From: Chryseobacterium artocarpi
GTDB lineage: Bacteria; Bacteroidota; Bacteroidia; Flavobacteriales; Weeksellaceae
NCBI RefSeq assembly: GCF_001684975.1
Contig: NZ_MAYH01000023.1
Coordinates: forward strand, 620,001-684,000
DNA: 64,000 nucleotides
Direction: 5' to 3'
Shown piece after piece: positions 17,107 to 26,293 of this stretch (positions within the stretch are counted from its first letter, which is position 1; each line of letters opens with the position of its first letter). A program made the position numbers and the translations under genes. The notes beneath the pieces are model-generated. The model made no database searches. It saw only the letters and a list, made by a program, of their open reading frames with translations, and was not told where the DNA came from.

Positions 17107-19065
17107 ATGAAGAAAATTACGACTATTTTATTTGGTCTTACTGCGTCATTCTACTTTGCCCAGCAGGCAGGTGATCTTGTAAGTGTAGAGCAGAAACTGG
17201 ATTTAACTCCACAGGGAGTAACTAATTTAATCTCCAATAGCCTTGGCAATCAAAACAGTCCGGACTTTGTAAGCTATCTTAATAATTTTAATCTGGGATT
17301 AAAAGGTTACAAAATTACCTATTACACAAAAAATGAAAAAGATGTTCTGGTAAAAGCAACAGGGCTTCTTATGTATCCTAATGTGAACATGAAGCTGTCT
17401 ACTGTAGTATCTGATCACGGAACTACAGACAGCAGGCACAATGTCCCTTCTAATCTGAAAGGAGTATTGACTATCGGTTTTGCGCTTGAACTTTCCTACG
17501 TTCTCAATGGCTATATTCTAATGGCTCCGGACTATGTGGGTATGGGAGACGGTGAAGGCGTTCATCCTTATGTAGATTATGCAACGGAGGCTGGTGCTAC
17601 CATTGATTTTGTGACTGCTGCTAATAAGGTTCTGGCTCAACAAGGTGTAAAACGCTATGATGAATACTTCCTTACCGGATATTCTCAAGGAGCTCATGCT
17701 GCCATGTCTACTTTAAAAAGATTAAGTATTTCCAATCCCGGAAATTTAAAATTTAAATATGCCTACATGGGTGATGGTCCTTATGATATGTCAGAAACTA
17801 CTTTAAAAAAAGGTGTTTTAGAAAAAGACATTTACCCGTTTAGTTCATTTTTAGCAAATGTTCTTCACAGCTGTAACAATACAGGTTATAAAACTTATAC
17901 TAATAATATTTCGGAAGTCATTTCTGCAGAATATCTTGAAAAATATGATTATCATGTTGTTCAGGATAACGGAGGTCTTCTGTGGGGTCCATTTCTATGG
18001 CGAAAGCTTTTCACAAGCAACTTTATAAATGATGTGACCACCAATTCCAATCATAAATTCAGACAATGCCTGAAACCTAAAGATGTATACGATTGGTATA
18101 ATAAAACTCCAATGACTTTAGGGCATTCTACCATCGATCTTGCCATTCCGCCGGAAAATACTTCTAAGACCATTGATGTACAACGTGGCTATTATGCATG
18201 GTGGGATTTAAATAAATACAAATTAGACTCATTTTATTGGGGACCTCTTGGTCACATAGGGGGTGCTTTACCATTCGTTCTTGCTTCTAATGCTAAGTTT
18301 AACACACTGCGAAGCGGAGGATTTTTTAACCAATGGGCTGCATTGGGTTCTGTTTTTGGAAGACAGACTTCAGCCCCATCTTTACAGGAATCTACTCCAC
18401 TCTTTTCTTCACAAATAAAACCCGATCTTGGCAAGATGCAATTACTTGAAATAACTGATTTCAATCAGGAAAAACCTGCATCCAGATCAGTGAGGGAAAA
18501 CAATCTGACATCTCTGAAAGACGGCGTATATCTTTTAAAAGTGTCAGAAAACAATGAGAAGAAAATGATTCCGTTCATTAAAAGTACACCGAAAGAAGTT
18601 GCTGAAAACGAGATCATACAATCTGAAAACAATGCTGTTTTAAAATTAAAAATAGATCAGGACGAACTTTCCGGTGTAAATATCTTTGATGAAAATAAGA
18701 ATTTGGTTAAAAGCATTTCTAAAGACCAATACAAAGAAAATAACGGAATAGTTCTACAAGAGCTGAATCCTCAAAAATATACATTTGAGGTAGTAACTTC
18801 TTATTATAATTTACAGTTTACCAAATCTATTGGAGGACAAACTTCGGAAAACAGTACAGATATCTTCGCTCAAAACAAACAAATTAAAGCAAGATCCAAC
18901 AGCGACATTAAGAATATAAGTATTTACAGTATTTCAGGAGCTTTGATTCTACAACAGGAGATCAACAAGCAGCAATTTGAATCAAAAACCCTGGAACCTG
19001 GAGTTTATGTAGTACAAATGACTCTTTCGAATGGAAAAACAATTAACAAAAAAGTAAAACTTTAA
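17107..19065 (+). CDS. Secreted alpha/beta hydrolase (lipase/esterase-like) with T9SS sorting domain
   Basis: A 652-residue protein with a signal peptide (residues 1-19). The alpha/beta-hydrolase domain (about 60-420) carries the nucleophile motif GYSQG with Ser193, an oxyanion region VVSDHGTT (101-107) and ILMAPDYVGMGDGEG, typical of secretory lipase/prolyl-oligopeptidase-like esterases. A middle region of about 150 residues has no clear family. Residues about 575-652 form a T9SS type A C-terminal domain (SIYSISGALILQQ, LEPGVYVVQMTLSNGKT, basic end), so the enzyme is likely exported and anchored or released at the surface. It is a single gene bounded by a terminator. Substrate unknown. Confidence 0.85.
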   Translation: MKKITTILFGLTASFYFAQQAGDLVSVEQKLDLTPQGVTNLISNSLGNQNSPDFVSYLNNFNLGLKGYKITYYTKNEKDVLVKATGLLMYPNVNMKLSTVVSDHGTTDSRHNVPSNLKGVLTIGFALELSYVLNGYILMAPDYVGMGDGEGVHPYVDYATEAGATIDFVTAANKVLAQQGVKRYDEYFLTGYSQGAHAAMSTLKRLSISNPGNLKFKYAYMGDGPYDMSETTLKKGVLEKDIYPFSSFLANVLHSCNNTGYKTYTNNISEVISAEYLEKYDYHVVQDNGGLLWGPFLWRKLFTSNFINDVTTNSNHKFRQCLKPKDVYDWYNKTPMTLGHSTIDLAIPPENTSKTIDVQRGYYAWWDLNKYKLDSFYWGPLGHIGGALPFVLASNAKFNTLRSGGFFNQWAALGSVFGRQTSAPSLQESTPLFSSQIKPDLGKMQLLEITDFNQEKPASRSVRENNLTSLKDGVYLLKVSENNEKKMIPFIKSTPKEVAENEIIQSENNAVLKLKIDQDELSGVNIFDENKNLVKSISKDQYKENNGIVLQELNPQKYTFEVVTSYYNLQFTKSIGGQTSENSTDIFAQNKQIKARSNSDIKNISIYSISGALILQQEINKQQFESKTLEPGVYVVQMTLSNGKTINKKVKL

Positions 19066-19106
19066 CATCTAATCCTTTTTATAAATATCATTTCAAGTTA
19101 ATTTTG

Positions 19107-19133
19107 GCACTTCAGCAATGGAGTGCTTTTTTT
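19107..19133 (+). terminator. Weak rho-independent terminator
   Basis: A short stem, GCACTT / GAGTGC (one wobble pair), followed by seven T residues, 42 nt after the hydrolase stop. Confidence 0.6.
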
Positions 19134-19383
19134 ATTTACTTCGTTAAATTATTTAGAGACACAAATATTCTCCTTAAAATAACTCTAATAATAAAGTTCA
19201 GATTATTTTCTATAAACATGGTAACCAAGACCAACACAAACACCTGAATAACAAAATACTAAACATATAAAAAAAAACCTTAAAGCTCAACATAAGACTC
19301 ATTTTAGTGAAAATTTTCAAATGATTTTTATCAACTATTTTAAATTATTCTAAATAAAATTAGAAAACTTCTCCTAGCCCCCC
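19134..19383. other. AT-rich intergenic region
   Basis: About 250 nt between the hydrolase terminator and the promoter of the receptor operon. It is A/T rich with homopolymer runs. I see no gene, RNA or clear repeat. Confidence 0.5.
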
Positions 19384-19391
19384 TACCTTTG
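19384..19391 (+). promoter_or_regulatory. Bacteroidota-type -7 element for the receptor operon
   Basis: TACCTTTG matches TAnnTTTG exactly. The upstream -33 region is only partly matched (TTA about 21 nt upstream). Its last three bases, TTG, form an in-frame apparent start at 19389 that should not be used; the next ATG is at 19410. Confidence 0.6.
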
Positions 19392-19409
19392 CCGGAAGAA
19401 AAATGCCAG

Positions 19410-22205
19410 ATGGTAAGCAACGATCCAAGATTCCCTCTAAAAACACAAATTTTCACATTATTAATTTTCTTTACAGCTTTTTCAACAGCCCGTTCACAGG
19501 AAAGGTCTGCAACGATCTCATTTGAAATTAAAAACAATCACGCAGAACCCTTAAAGGACTCAGAAATAAAAATATCATCTCCTGAAAATAAATATTCATT
19601 ATCTACAAACGATAAAGGAGCTGGTTCAATGTCCGTTACTCCAGGAAACTATCGTATTGAAATCTACAAAAACGGAATTCTTGGATATTCCGGGACAATC
19701 ACAGTTACGAAACCTGAGACATTTATCTTCTCATTAGCAGATAAGATCAATTCTATTGAAGAAGTAATCATTACAGCAAAGGAAGGTAAAGGGTTAACAT
19801 CTTCTTCTGTGATCAGTCAGCGTGCCATGCAACATCTACAGCCTTCAAGCTTTACTGACCTTTTAGAACTACTTCCCGGAGGACGTTCGGGTGATCCGGT
19901 TCTGAATCAGGTTAATAAAATCGGGCTCCGTGAAACAGGAAATCCTGGTAACGATTATAACACTTCTGCAATGGGAACTACATTCCTTGTAGATGGTACC
20001 CCATTAAATTCCGGAGCAAATCTTCAGTATACGTATGATTTTTTGGATAAAAATAATAATGGCTTAAAAAGACGTCTGAATCTTACCAGTGGTGTGGATA
20101 TGCGAAGTATTTCCACGGATCAGATCGAAAAAGTGGAAATTCTACGTGGAATACCTTCTGTAATCTATGGAAATTTAACTTCCGGAATCGTTAAAATCAC
20201 CAATAAATCCGGGTATACAAAATGGAAAGCAAGGTTCAAAGCAGATGGTTACAGTAAACTGTTTGCGATAAGCAAAGGTTTTGAAGATAAAGAACATCAT
20301 CTAAAAATCAATACAGGGATAGATTACCTGAATGCAAAGTCTGATCCCAGAGACAGGCTTGAAAATTATAAAAGAATTACAGCCAATTTTGGCTTAACAA
20401 AGGAAAAACAGCTCAATCATGGCTCTTTCAGATGGCAGACACACCTGAGTTATACAGGTTCTCTTGATGGCTCAAAGACTGATCCGGATGTTGATTTATC
20501 ACAACTCAATTCTTATGAAGTAAACAATCATCTTTTGAGTCTTTCAAATGTGCTTAATTATACCAGAAACGAATCTTTGCTTTATAAGTCTACAGAGGTA
20601 CAGTTTTCAGTGAATCAACGATTTGATAAAATAAAACAGACTAAATTCATCCAACTGGAAAATGCAACAGCTTTTCCTCTTTCAAGAACTGAGGGTGAAT
20701 ATGATGGTTATTATCCGGTAGCAAAGTATACTTCTGATTACACTGTGGATGGCAAACCTCTTGATATTTTCGTCAAAATGGTCAATAATTTCCAGCTGGA
20801 TTTTAAAACTATTAAGAATGAAATCAATACAGGATTCGACTGGCAGTTAAGTAAAAACTGGGGGCAAGGACAACTATTTGATGTTTACAGACCTATAGAT
20901 CCGAAAGCGACCTTCAGACCTCGCGCTTACCGTGATGTTCCGGCTTATTCTACTTCTGCTTTGTTTTTGGAAACGATCAGTACGGCAGATTTAGGAAAGC
21001 ATAAACTTACTCTTGCATTGGGGCTTAGAGGAAATTCTATGCTGAATCTTCCATATGATTTTAAAATGAACGGAAAGATCTATCTGGATCCAAGAACAAA
21101 TCTTCAATGGGATCTTCCGGCATTTAATATGCTGAATAAAAAGGCTCAAATAGCATTAACATTAGGTTATGGTAAACAAAGTTTATTCCCTGATCTTAAT
21201 TTATTATACCCGGAACTGGTGTATAAAGACATCCAACAGCTGAATTACTTCCATGTCAATCCTGATTACAGAAGAGTGAATTATAAGACGATGATTTATA
21301 ATCCTCAAAATACAGAAATAGAACCTGCAATCAATGAAAAATTTGAGGCAAGAATAGATTTCAGTCTCGGATTTCATCAGCTCTCTGTTACTGTTTTTAA
21401 GGAAAAGATGAACAATGCTTTCCGTTCTATGAATGAATATGCGGTGTATCAGTATAAAAAATATGATACTTCATCGCTTGATCATAGTGCGATAACGTCA
21501 CCACCGGATGTGAATACTCTTCCCTATCAGACTATTACAGAAAATTTTACCTATGCTTCGCAGCGAAACGGAAGTAAAATAGATAAGGAAGGAGTTGAGT
21601 TTCAGTATTCTTCCAACAGAATCCCGGTGATTAATACACGATTTACCCTCAGCGGCGCCTGGTTCCGTACAAAATATGGCAACAGTCTCCCAGTGTATAA
21701 AAGATCTGATGTATTGATCAATGGCAGACCTTATCCTTATCTCGGGCTGTACAACGGAATGGAGCCGAACTCTGCCAATGAAGTTCTGAATACGAATCTG
21801 ATGCTGGATACCTATATTCCAAAACTGGATCTTATATTTTCTTCTTCTTTCCAGTTTTCATGGTTTTCAACAAGGAAATTAGATCCTATGAACGGAATTC
21901 CGAGCCATTATGTGGATCAGAATGGTAATATTTTCCCATTCAATCCTGATGCAGCTCAGGGAACGGTTCTCGAAAGAATGATTATCGCTCAAAATGCTGA
22001 CCGTTACAATACATCCAGAAGACCATTGGAAGCGAATCTTAATCTTAAAGTAACGAAAAGCTTCAGGAATAAAACGGTCATTGTTTCGATGTTTGCCAAC
22101 AGACTTTTCAGTTATTATGCTCCTTACAGTGTTAATGGAATAGCAATCAACAGAAAAGGTGCTCAGGATCCCTACTTTGGGATGGAAATCAATTTCAATT
22201 TATAA
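19410..22205 (+). CDS. TonB-dependent receptor with N-terminal carboxypeptidase-like domain
   Basis: A 931-residue outer-membrane receptor. I chose ATG 19410 because it gives a clean signal peptide (MVSNDPRFPLKTQIFTLL to TARSQ), while the upstream TTG lies inside the -7 promoter element. After the signal come a CarboxypepD_reg-like domain (about 32-110, ending IEEVIITAKEG), the plug (about 125-250; VDGTPLNSG, IEKVEILRGIPSVIYG, GIVKITNKS) and a 22-strand barrel with C-terminal YFGMEINFNL. It heads a four-gene operon with DUF4876, a DUF6850-like barrel and a di-haem peroxidase. No SusD partner is present, so a metal, haem or siderophore-like ligand is more likely than a glycan. The ligand is unknown. 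Confidence 0.93.
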   Translation: MVSNDPRFPLKTQIFTLLIFFTAFSTARSQERSATISFEIKNNHAEPLKDSEIKISSPENKYSLSTNDKGAGSMSVTPGNYRIEIYKNGILGYSGTITVTKPETFIFSLADKINSIEEVIITAKEGKGLTSSSVISQRAMQHLQPSSFTDLLELLPGGRSGDPVLNQVNKIGLRETGNPGNDYNTSAMGTTFLVDGTPLNSGANLQYTYDFLDKNNNGLKRRLNLTSGVDMRSISTDQIEKVEILRGIPSVIYGNLTSGIVKITNKSGYTKWKARFKADGYSKLFAISKGFEDKEHHLKINTGIDYLNAKSDPRDRLENYKRITANFGLTKEKQLNHGSFRWQTHLSYTGSLDGSKTDPDVDLSQLNSYEVNNHLLSLSNVLNYTRNESLLYKSTEVQFSVNQRFDKIKQTKFIQLENATAFPLSRTEGEYDGYYPVAKYTSDYTVDGKPLDIFVKMVNNFQLDFKTIKNEINTGFDWQLSKNWGQGQLFDVYRPIDPKATFRPRAYRDVPAYSTSALFLETISTADLGKHKLTLALGLRGNSMLNLPYDFKMNGKIYLDPRTNLQWDLPAFNMLNKKAQIALTLGYGKQSLFPDLNLLYPELVYKDIQQLNYFHVNPDYRRVNYKTMIYNPQNTEIEPAINEKFEARIDFSLGFHQLSVTVFKEKMNNAFRSMNEYAVYQYKKYDTSSLDHSAITSPPDVNTLPYQTITENFTYASQRNGSKIDKEGVEFQYSSNRIPVINTRFTLSGAWFRTKYGNSLPVYKRSDVLINGRPYPYLGLYNGMEPNSANEVLNTNLMLDTYIPKLDLIFSSSFQFSWFSTRKLDPMNGIPSHYVDQNGNIFPFNPDAAQGTVLERMIIAQNADRYNTSRRPLEANLNLKVTKSFRNKTVIVSMFANRLFSYYAPYSVNGIAINRKGAQDPYFGMEINFNL

Positions 22206-22225
22206 CAATTTCAATCAAATAAATT

Positions 22226-23449
22226 ATGTTTAAACATTTATTAAGAACACTATTATTATTGTGTGCTGTAGTAAGTCTTGCAGCCTGTTCGTCGGATTCT
22301 GATGCTCCGGAAGCACAAGCACAGACAACGTTAAACCTTGACCTGAGAGTGGTTCCGGAACACATTCAGGTAAGTGAATATAAATATTTCACGGTAAGCT
22401 TTAAAGAACTGAATACCGGTTTTACGGTTATCCAGGAGCTTACAAACACATCCTCCCTGAAAACTGTTCTTCCTACAGGAACTTATAACATTAGTGTAGA
22501 AGGAAGTATTATATTCGGGGATAATTCAACGCTGACAGAAGCAAAGGTGAGTGGAATTCAAACCGGGGTCGTTATTAATGGTACTGAACAGACAAAAATC
22601 ATAGATATCTCACTGAAAGCAGGAAAAAGCAGTGATCTGATCCTTGAAGAAATATTCTTTGCAGGAACTACAACTCCACAGGGTTCTATGTATTTTGGAG
22701 ATCAGTATTTCAAAATCACGAACAATACAGATAAAACATTGTATGCTGACGGTATGCTGCTCATTCAGTCTGCTTTCATGACAAATGAAAAACAGGATTA
22801 CAGCCCAAATATCATGGGAAGTACATTCTCCGCCGGAGCTATTATCAGAATTCCTGGTAATGGTACCACTTATCCTGTTCTGCCTGGATCATCCATTATC
22901 ATTGCGGAAGACGCCATCAATCACAAAGAATTCAACCCTTCATCCATTGATCTTTCTCATGCTGATTTCCAGATTTTCAAGGAAGATTCTGACGATATTA
23001 ACAACCCTGCCGTTATTAAAATGACCAATGTATTTGAGAAAATGGTGATTCACACCCAAGGATATTATGCTTATGCTTTAGCACGTATGCCTGCGGGAAT
23101 GACGAATGATGCACTGGTTAATCAGAATTCATATACTTATACTTACAATCTTACTTTTGGAGGAGATGTATATCCTATGGACGGCACAGCGGTTAAAATT
23201 CCAAACGAGTGGATTACAGATGCTGTAAATCTTAGTGTACAGGATTCTTTCCAGTGGCTTGTAACGTCTCCGTCTTTAGATATGGGATGGACTTCTGTAA
23301 CGTCTTTTGATGGTGATAAAAACCGTTTCGGAAAAGCGGTACGCAGAAAAGCTGTCGGAAAGACTGCAGAGGGGAAAAACATCTTAAAAGACACCAATAA
23401 TTCTACTGTAGACTTTGATCACGGTGTAAAACCTTCATTATTTAACTAA
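22226..23449 (+). CDS. DUF4876 domain lipoprotein
   Basis: A 407-residue lipoprotein (lipobox LAACSS, Cys21). An N-terminal beta-rich region resembles an Ig-like adhesin fold, and residues about 135-400 match what I recall of DUF4876 (LILEEIFFAGTT, YFGDQYFKITNNTDKTLYADGM). It starts 20 nt after the TonB-dependent receptor, which this family commonly accompanies. It is probably a surface-exposed ligand-binding partner of the receptor, analogous in position to SusD. That role is inference from gene order. Confidence 0.75.
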   Translation: MFKHLLRTLLLLCAVVSLAACSSDSDAPEAQAQTTLNLDLRVVPEHIQVSEYKYFTVSFKELNTGFTVIQELTNTSSLKTVLPTGTYNISVEGSIIFGDNSTLTEAKVSGIQTGVVINGTEQTKIIDISLKAGKSSDLILEEIFFAGTTTPQGSMYFGDQYFKITNNTDKTLYADGMLLIQSAFMTNEKQDYSPNIMGSTFSAGAIIRIPGNGTTYPVLPGSSIIIAEDAINHKEFNPSSIDLSHADFQIFKEDSDDINNPAVIKMTNVFEKMVIHTQGYYAYALARMPAGMTNDALVNQNSYTYTYNLTFGGDVYPMDGTAVKIPNEWITDAVNLSVQDSFQWLVTSPSLDMGWTSVTSFDGDKNRFGKAVRRKAVGKTAEGKNILKDTNNSTVDFDHGVKPSLFN

Positions 23450-23451
23450 AA

Positions 23452-24966
23452 ATGAAATATCTTCTTTCCATACTTATCCTGCCTGCTCTATCTTTTAACG
23501 TAAAACTTCATGCTCAGGAAAATGATACGATCATGAAAAAGATCCGTGAGGAATACAGCTACGAAAGGATACTTAAAAATAGTATCAACAGCAATCCTTC
23601 CAATATGTTGGGAGCCAGGAAATACAGTATTACCACATTCAGCCTGTTCACTCAAAACAGTGATACTCCCAATGAAATACAACAGAAAGGTAAAGGGAAA
23701 AATCTATGGGGAGTGGAAGCCCGTACCTTACAGATATTAGATCCTAAAACAACGGTCTGGGGTAACGCATCTTATTCGCAGGGAAAGAACAGACAGGTAG
23801 TATGGAACGAAAATACCGACTATGACATCATCTACCCTTATGTAGCAGCTGACAGCGTAGGTGGTGATATGAAATTTGAAAACTATGCTTTTTCAGGTGG
23901 CTATTCAAAGAAGATAAATTCTTATACCATAGGGATTACCGGAAGTTACAAGGCTAGTTTAAGCTATCGTGACATTGATCCAAGACCCAAAAATACATCG
24001 GCTAACTTTTCGTTGGCGCTGGGTGCCAATAAGCTGATGTTTCAGAAATTTAAAATCGGGGCTTATCTCGAAGCTGAAAAATATACTCAGAAACACTATT
24101 TGAGCTTTGTGAGCAATCAGGGGTTTCCTATGATCTACAATATGAGCGGAATGGGAAATTACAACGAATTGCTCTCGGGGAAACTGCGTCAGGCTTATTA
24201 TGAAGGCTGGTCCTACGGAGGTGGTTTGCAGATCTTTGAAGCTGAAAACAGATCGTGGTATCTTACAGCCGGATTAAAAAAATTCACTCTTGACAAGCTT
24301 CTTACCGAATATACAGACCTTAATGCATCTGCAATCAATGAGCAGCAGTTTAATTTTTCATTAGGCAAATTCTTCAATACCGGCAGAATTCTCTGGGGAA
24401 TCTCAGCTGACGGAAGCTATAAAGAAAGAAAAGGAACGGAAAATCTGTTTCTGAATGACAACTCCAGAAATTATATACAGATAGGTTCTGCGGAAAGGTA
24501 CAATCATCAGTTAGCTCATACGGTTGTTAAGGGACTTTTAGAAATAGAACATAAAAGCGCAAAATCTACTTTTATCCCCTTTTTAGGAATGATTCAGGAA
24601 AAAGAAAAGTACAATAATTCACTTTCATCTATTGAATTAAATAAACTGATATACGGCGCAGATTATCAATGGTTAAAATCATTCAGTGAAAAGCTTTCTC
24701 TTTCTGTGGCAATGGGACTTTCTGTAACGGAAGTTTATAAGAATAATTCTGTATTTAATCTTTCAGGAAAACCAGCTATTCAACAGATGGTACGAGATAA
24801 TTACAACTATCAATCTTCAGATTTCTGGCAGGCAAAATTGGATGTCAATGTTCACTTTACTTTTCCGGTCATTAAAAATGCTTATGTAGGAGGTAAAATG
24901 ATGTACAGCAGTTTTAAGAACGATAACAATATGCTTTTTGCAGCAACCATAGGAGGTATTTTTTAA
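23452..24966 (+). CDS. Outer-membrane beta-barrel protein, DUF6850-like
   Basis: A 504-residue protein with a signal peptide (about 1-21, NVKLHAQ) and alternating aromatic/polar strands through to a C-terminal LFAATIGGIF, the pattern of an outer-membrane barrel. The order TonB receptor, DUF4876, barrel is what I associate with the DUF6850 family; I cannot run the profile here. It starts 2 nt after the DUF4876 stop. It has no catalytic motif, and its role in uptake or assembly is unknown. Confidence 0.65.
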   Translation: MKYLLSILILPALSFNVKLHAQENDTIMKKIREEYSYERILKNSINSNPSNMLGARKYSITTFSLFTQNSDTPNEIQQKGKGKNLWGVEARTLQILDPKTTVWGNASYSQGKNRQVVWNENTDYDIIYPYVAADSVGGDMKFENYAFSGGYSKKINSYTIGITGSYKASLSYRDIDPRPKNTSANFSLALGANKLMFQKFKIGAYLEAEKYTQKHYLSFVSNQGFPMIYNMSGMGNYNELLSGKLRQAYYEGWSYGGGLQIFEAENRSWYLTAGLKKFTLDKLLTEYTDLNASAINEQQFNFSLGKFFNTGRILWGISADGSYKERKGTENLFLNDNSRNYIQIGSAERYNHQLAHTVVKGLLEIEHKSAKSTFIPFLGMIQEKEKYNNSLSSIELNKLIYGADYQWLKSFSEKLSLSVAMGLSVTEVYKNNSVFNLSGKPAIQQMVRDNYNYQSSDFWQAKLDVNVHFTFPVIKNAYVGGKMMYSSFKNDNNMLFAATIGGIF

Positions 24967-24976
24967 ATAAAAACAC

Positions 24977-26113
24977 ATGAAATTTTCAGATATTAAACTC
25001 GTACTGTTAATCGGAATAATTGCTTTGTTCTGCATGCAGCATACCCTTAAAACATACAGCACAGATTACGGAGAAGTAGCTGAACAGTACAAAAAGCCAA
25101 TACAATACTGGCAAAAACCTTCAATAGATGCAGGTATTGACTGGAAGGAATTTGAAGTAATAGAATGGGATTCCAATTATTATGAAACACAGGAACTTCC
25201 AGAAGTAATGCTAGGGAAAAAGCTTTTCTTTGATCCTAAACTATCATCATCAAGCCAAGTTTCCTGCAGCAGCTGTCATAATCCCGAATTAGGTTGGGGC
25301 GACGGACAGGAGGTTGCTTTGGGTAATGATCATTTACAGGGAAAAAGAAATACACAATCGCTTTATAATATTGCAGACAGAACATCTTATTTCTGGGACG
25401 GAAGAGCAAAAACACTGGAAGAACAACTTGTAGGACCTATTTCCGCTCACAATGAAATGAATATGAAACCGGAAAAACTTGCCGGAAAGCTTTCAAAATA
25501 TAAAGAATACAAACAGCTTTTTAAAGAAGTTTACCACACTGATAAAATTACTTTTGACAAAATTGCCAGTGCAATTGTTACTTTTCAAAAAACGATCAAA
25601 AGCCAGCCTAGTAAGCTTGATAAATTCATCAAAGGTGATTATAAAGCAATGAGTGACAAGGAAATTTATGGGATGCATCTGTTCCGAACCAAAGCAAGAT
25701 GTATGAACTGTCATTACGGGAAATATCTTACGGATGAATCATTCCACAACATAGGTCTCACCTACTACAAACGTGAATATGAAGATCTTGGGCTTTACCA
25801 TATTACCAAAAAGTCCGGTGATGTGGGTAAATTCAAAACCCCATCGTTGAGAGATCTTACTTATACCGCTCCATGGATGCACAACGGATTGATGGATGAT
25901 CTTCATGGCGTTGTCAACTTGTACAACAGCGGTATGCAGATGATCAACCCAAGCCCTGAAGAAAAGAAAGCAGATCCTAATTTTCCAGTAACAGATGAAA
26001 GGATGAAGCCTTTACAACTCAATAATCAGGAAATAGATGCTATTGTAGCTTTTCTGAAAAGTATGTCAGGAAGCTATTATAAAATGCCGCGTCCTGAAAT
26101 TCCAAGACAATAG
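24977..26113 (+). CDS. Di-haem cytochrome c peroxidase (CcpA/MauG family)
   Basis: A 378-residue protein with an N-terminal membrane-spanning signal or anchor (about 7-24). It has two c-type haem motifs, CSSCH (97-101, N-terminal haem) and CMNCH (242-246, C-terminal haem). Family contexts include LGKKLFFDPKLS, RNTQSLYNIADR, FWDGRAKTLEEQ and FKTPSLRDLTYTAPWMHNG. Such enzymes reduce H2O2 or perform MauG-like oxidations in the periplasm. It is the last gene of the receptor-DUF4876-barrel operon, 10 nt after the barrel gene, so it may chemically process the imported ligand or protect the importer. This link is inference. Confidence 0.9.
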   Translation: MKFSDIKLVLLIGIIALFCMQHTLKTYSTDYGEVAEQYKKPIQYWQKPSIDAGIDWKEFEVIEWDSNYYETQELPEVMLGKKLFFDPKLSSSSQVSCSSCHNPELGWGDGQEVALGNDHLQGKRNTQSLYNIADRTSYFWDGRAKTLEEQLVGPISAHNEMNMKPEKLAGKLSKYKEYKQLFKEVYHTDKITFDKIASAIVTFQKTIKSQPSKLDKFIKGDYKAMSDKEIYGMHLFRTKARCMNCHYGKYLTDESFHNIGLTYYKREYEDLGLYHITKKSGDVGKFKTPSLRDLTYTAPWMHNGLMDDLHGVVNLYNSGMQMINPSPEEKKADPNFPVTDERMKPLQLNNQEIDAIVAFLKSMSGSYYKMPRPEIPRQ

Positions 26114-26120
26114 TTATAAG

Positions 26121-26282
26121 GCTGAAAGCTGGAAGAGGGAGACGGGAATTTACTATAATTCTGATAAGTTTTAAATGTCATTTTAAGGTATTGTTAACCT
26201 TAATTTAACACTTAAAGCACCTATGAAATTGAAGCATAGTTACAACCTTAATTTCAATAACTTACCTCTTCCATACTTCAGC
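26121..26282. repeat. Imperfect inverted repeat between convergent genes
   Basis: The arm at 26121-26138 (GCTGAAAGCTGGAAGAGG) pairs with 26265-26282 with three mismatches in 18. The enclosed 126 nt hold a smaller TAAGGT/ACCTTA hairpin near 26184. It lies between convergent genes and may act as a bidirectional terminator or be a dispersed intergenic repeat. Confidence 0.6.
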
Positions 26283-26293
26283 TTACTTATTTA

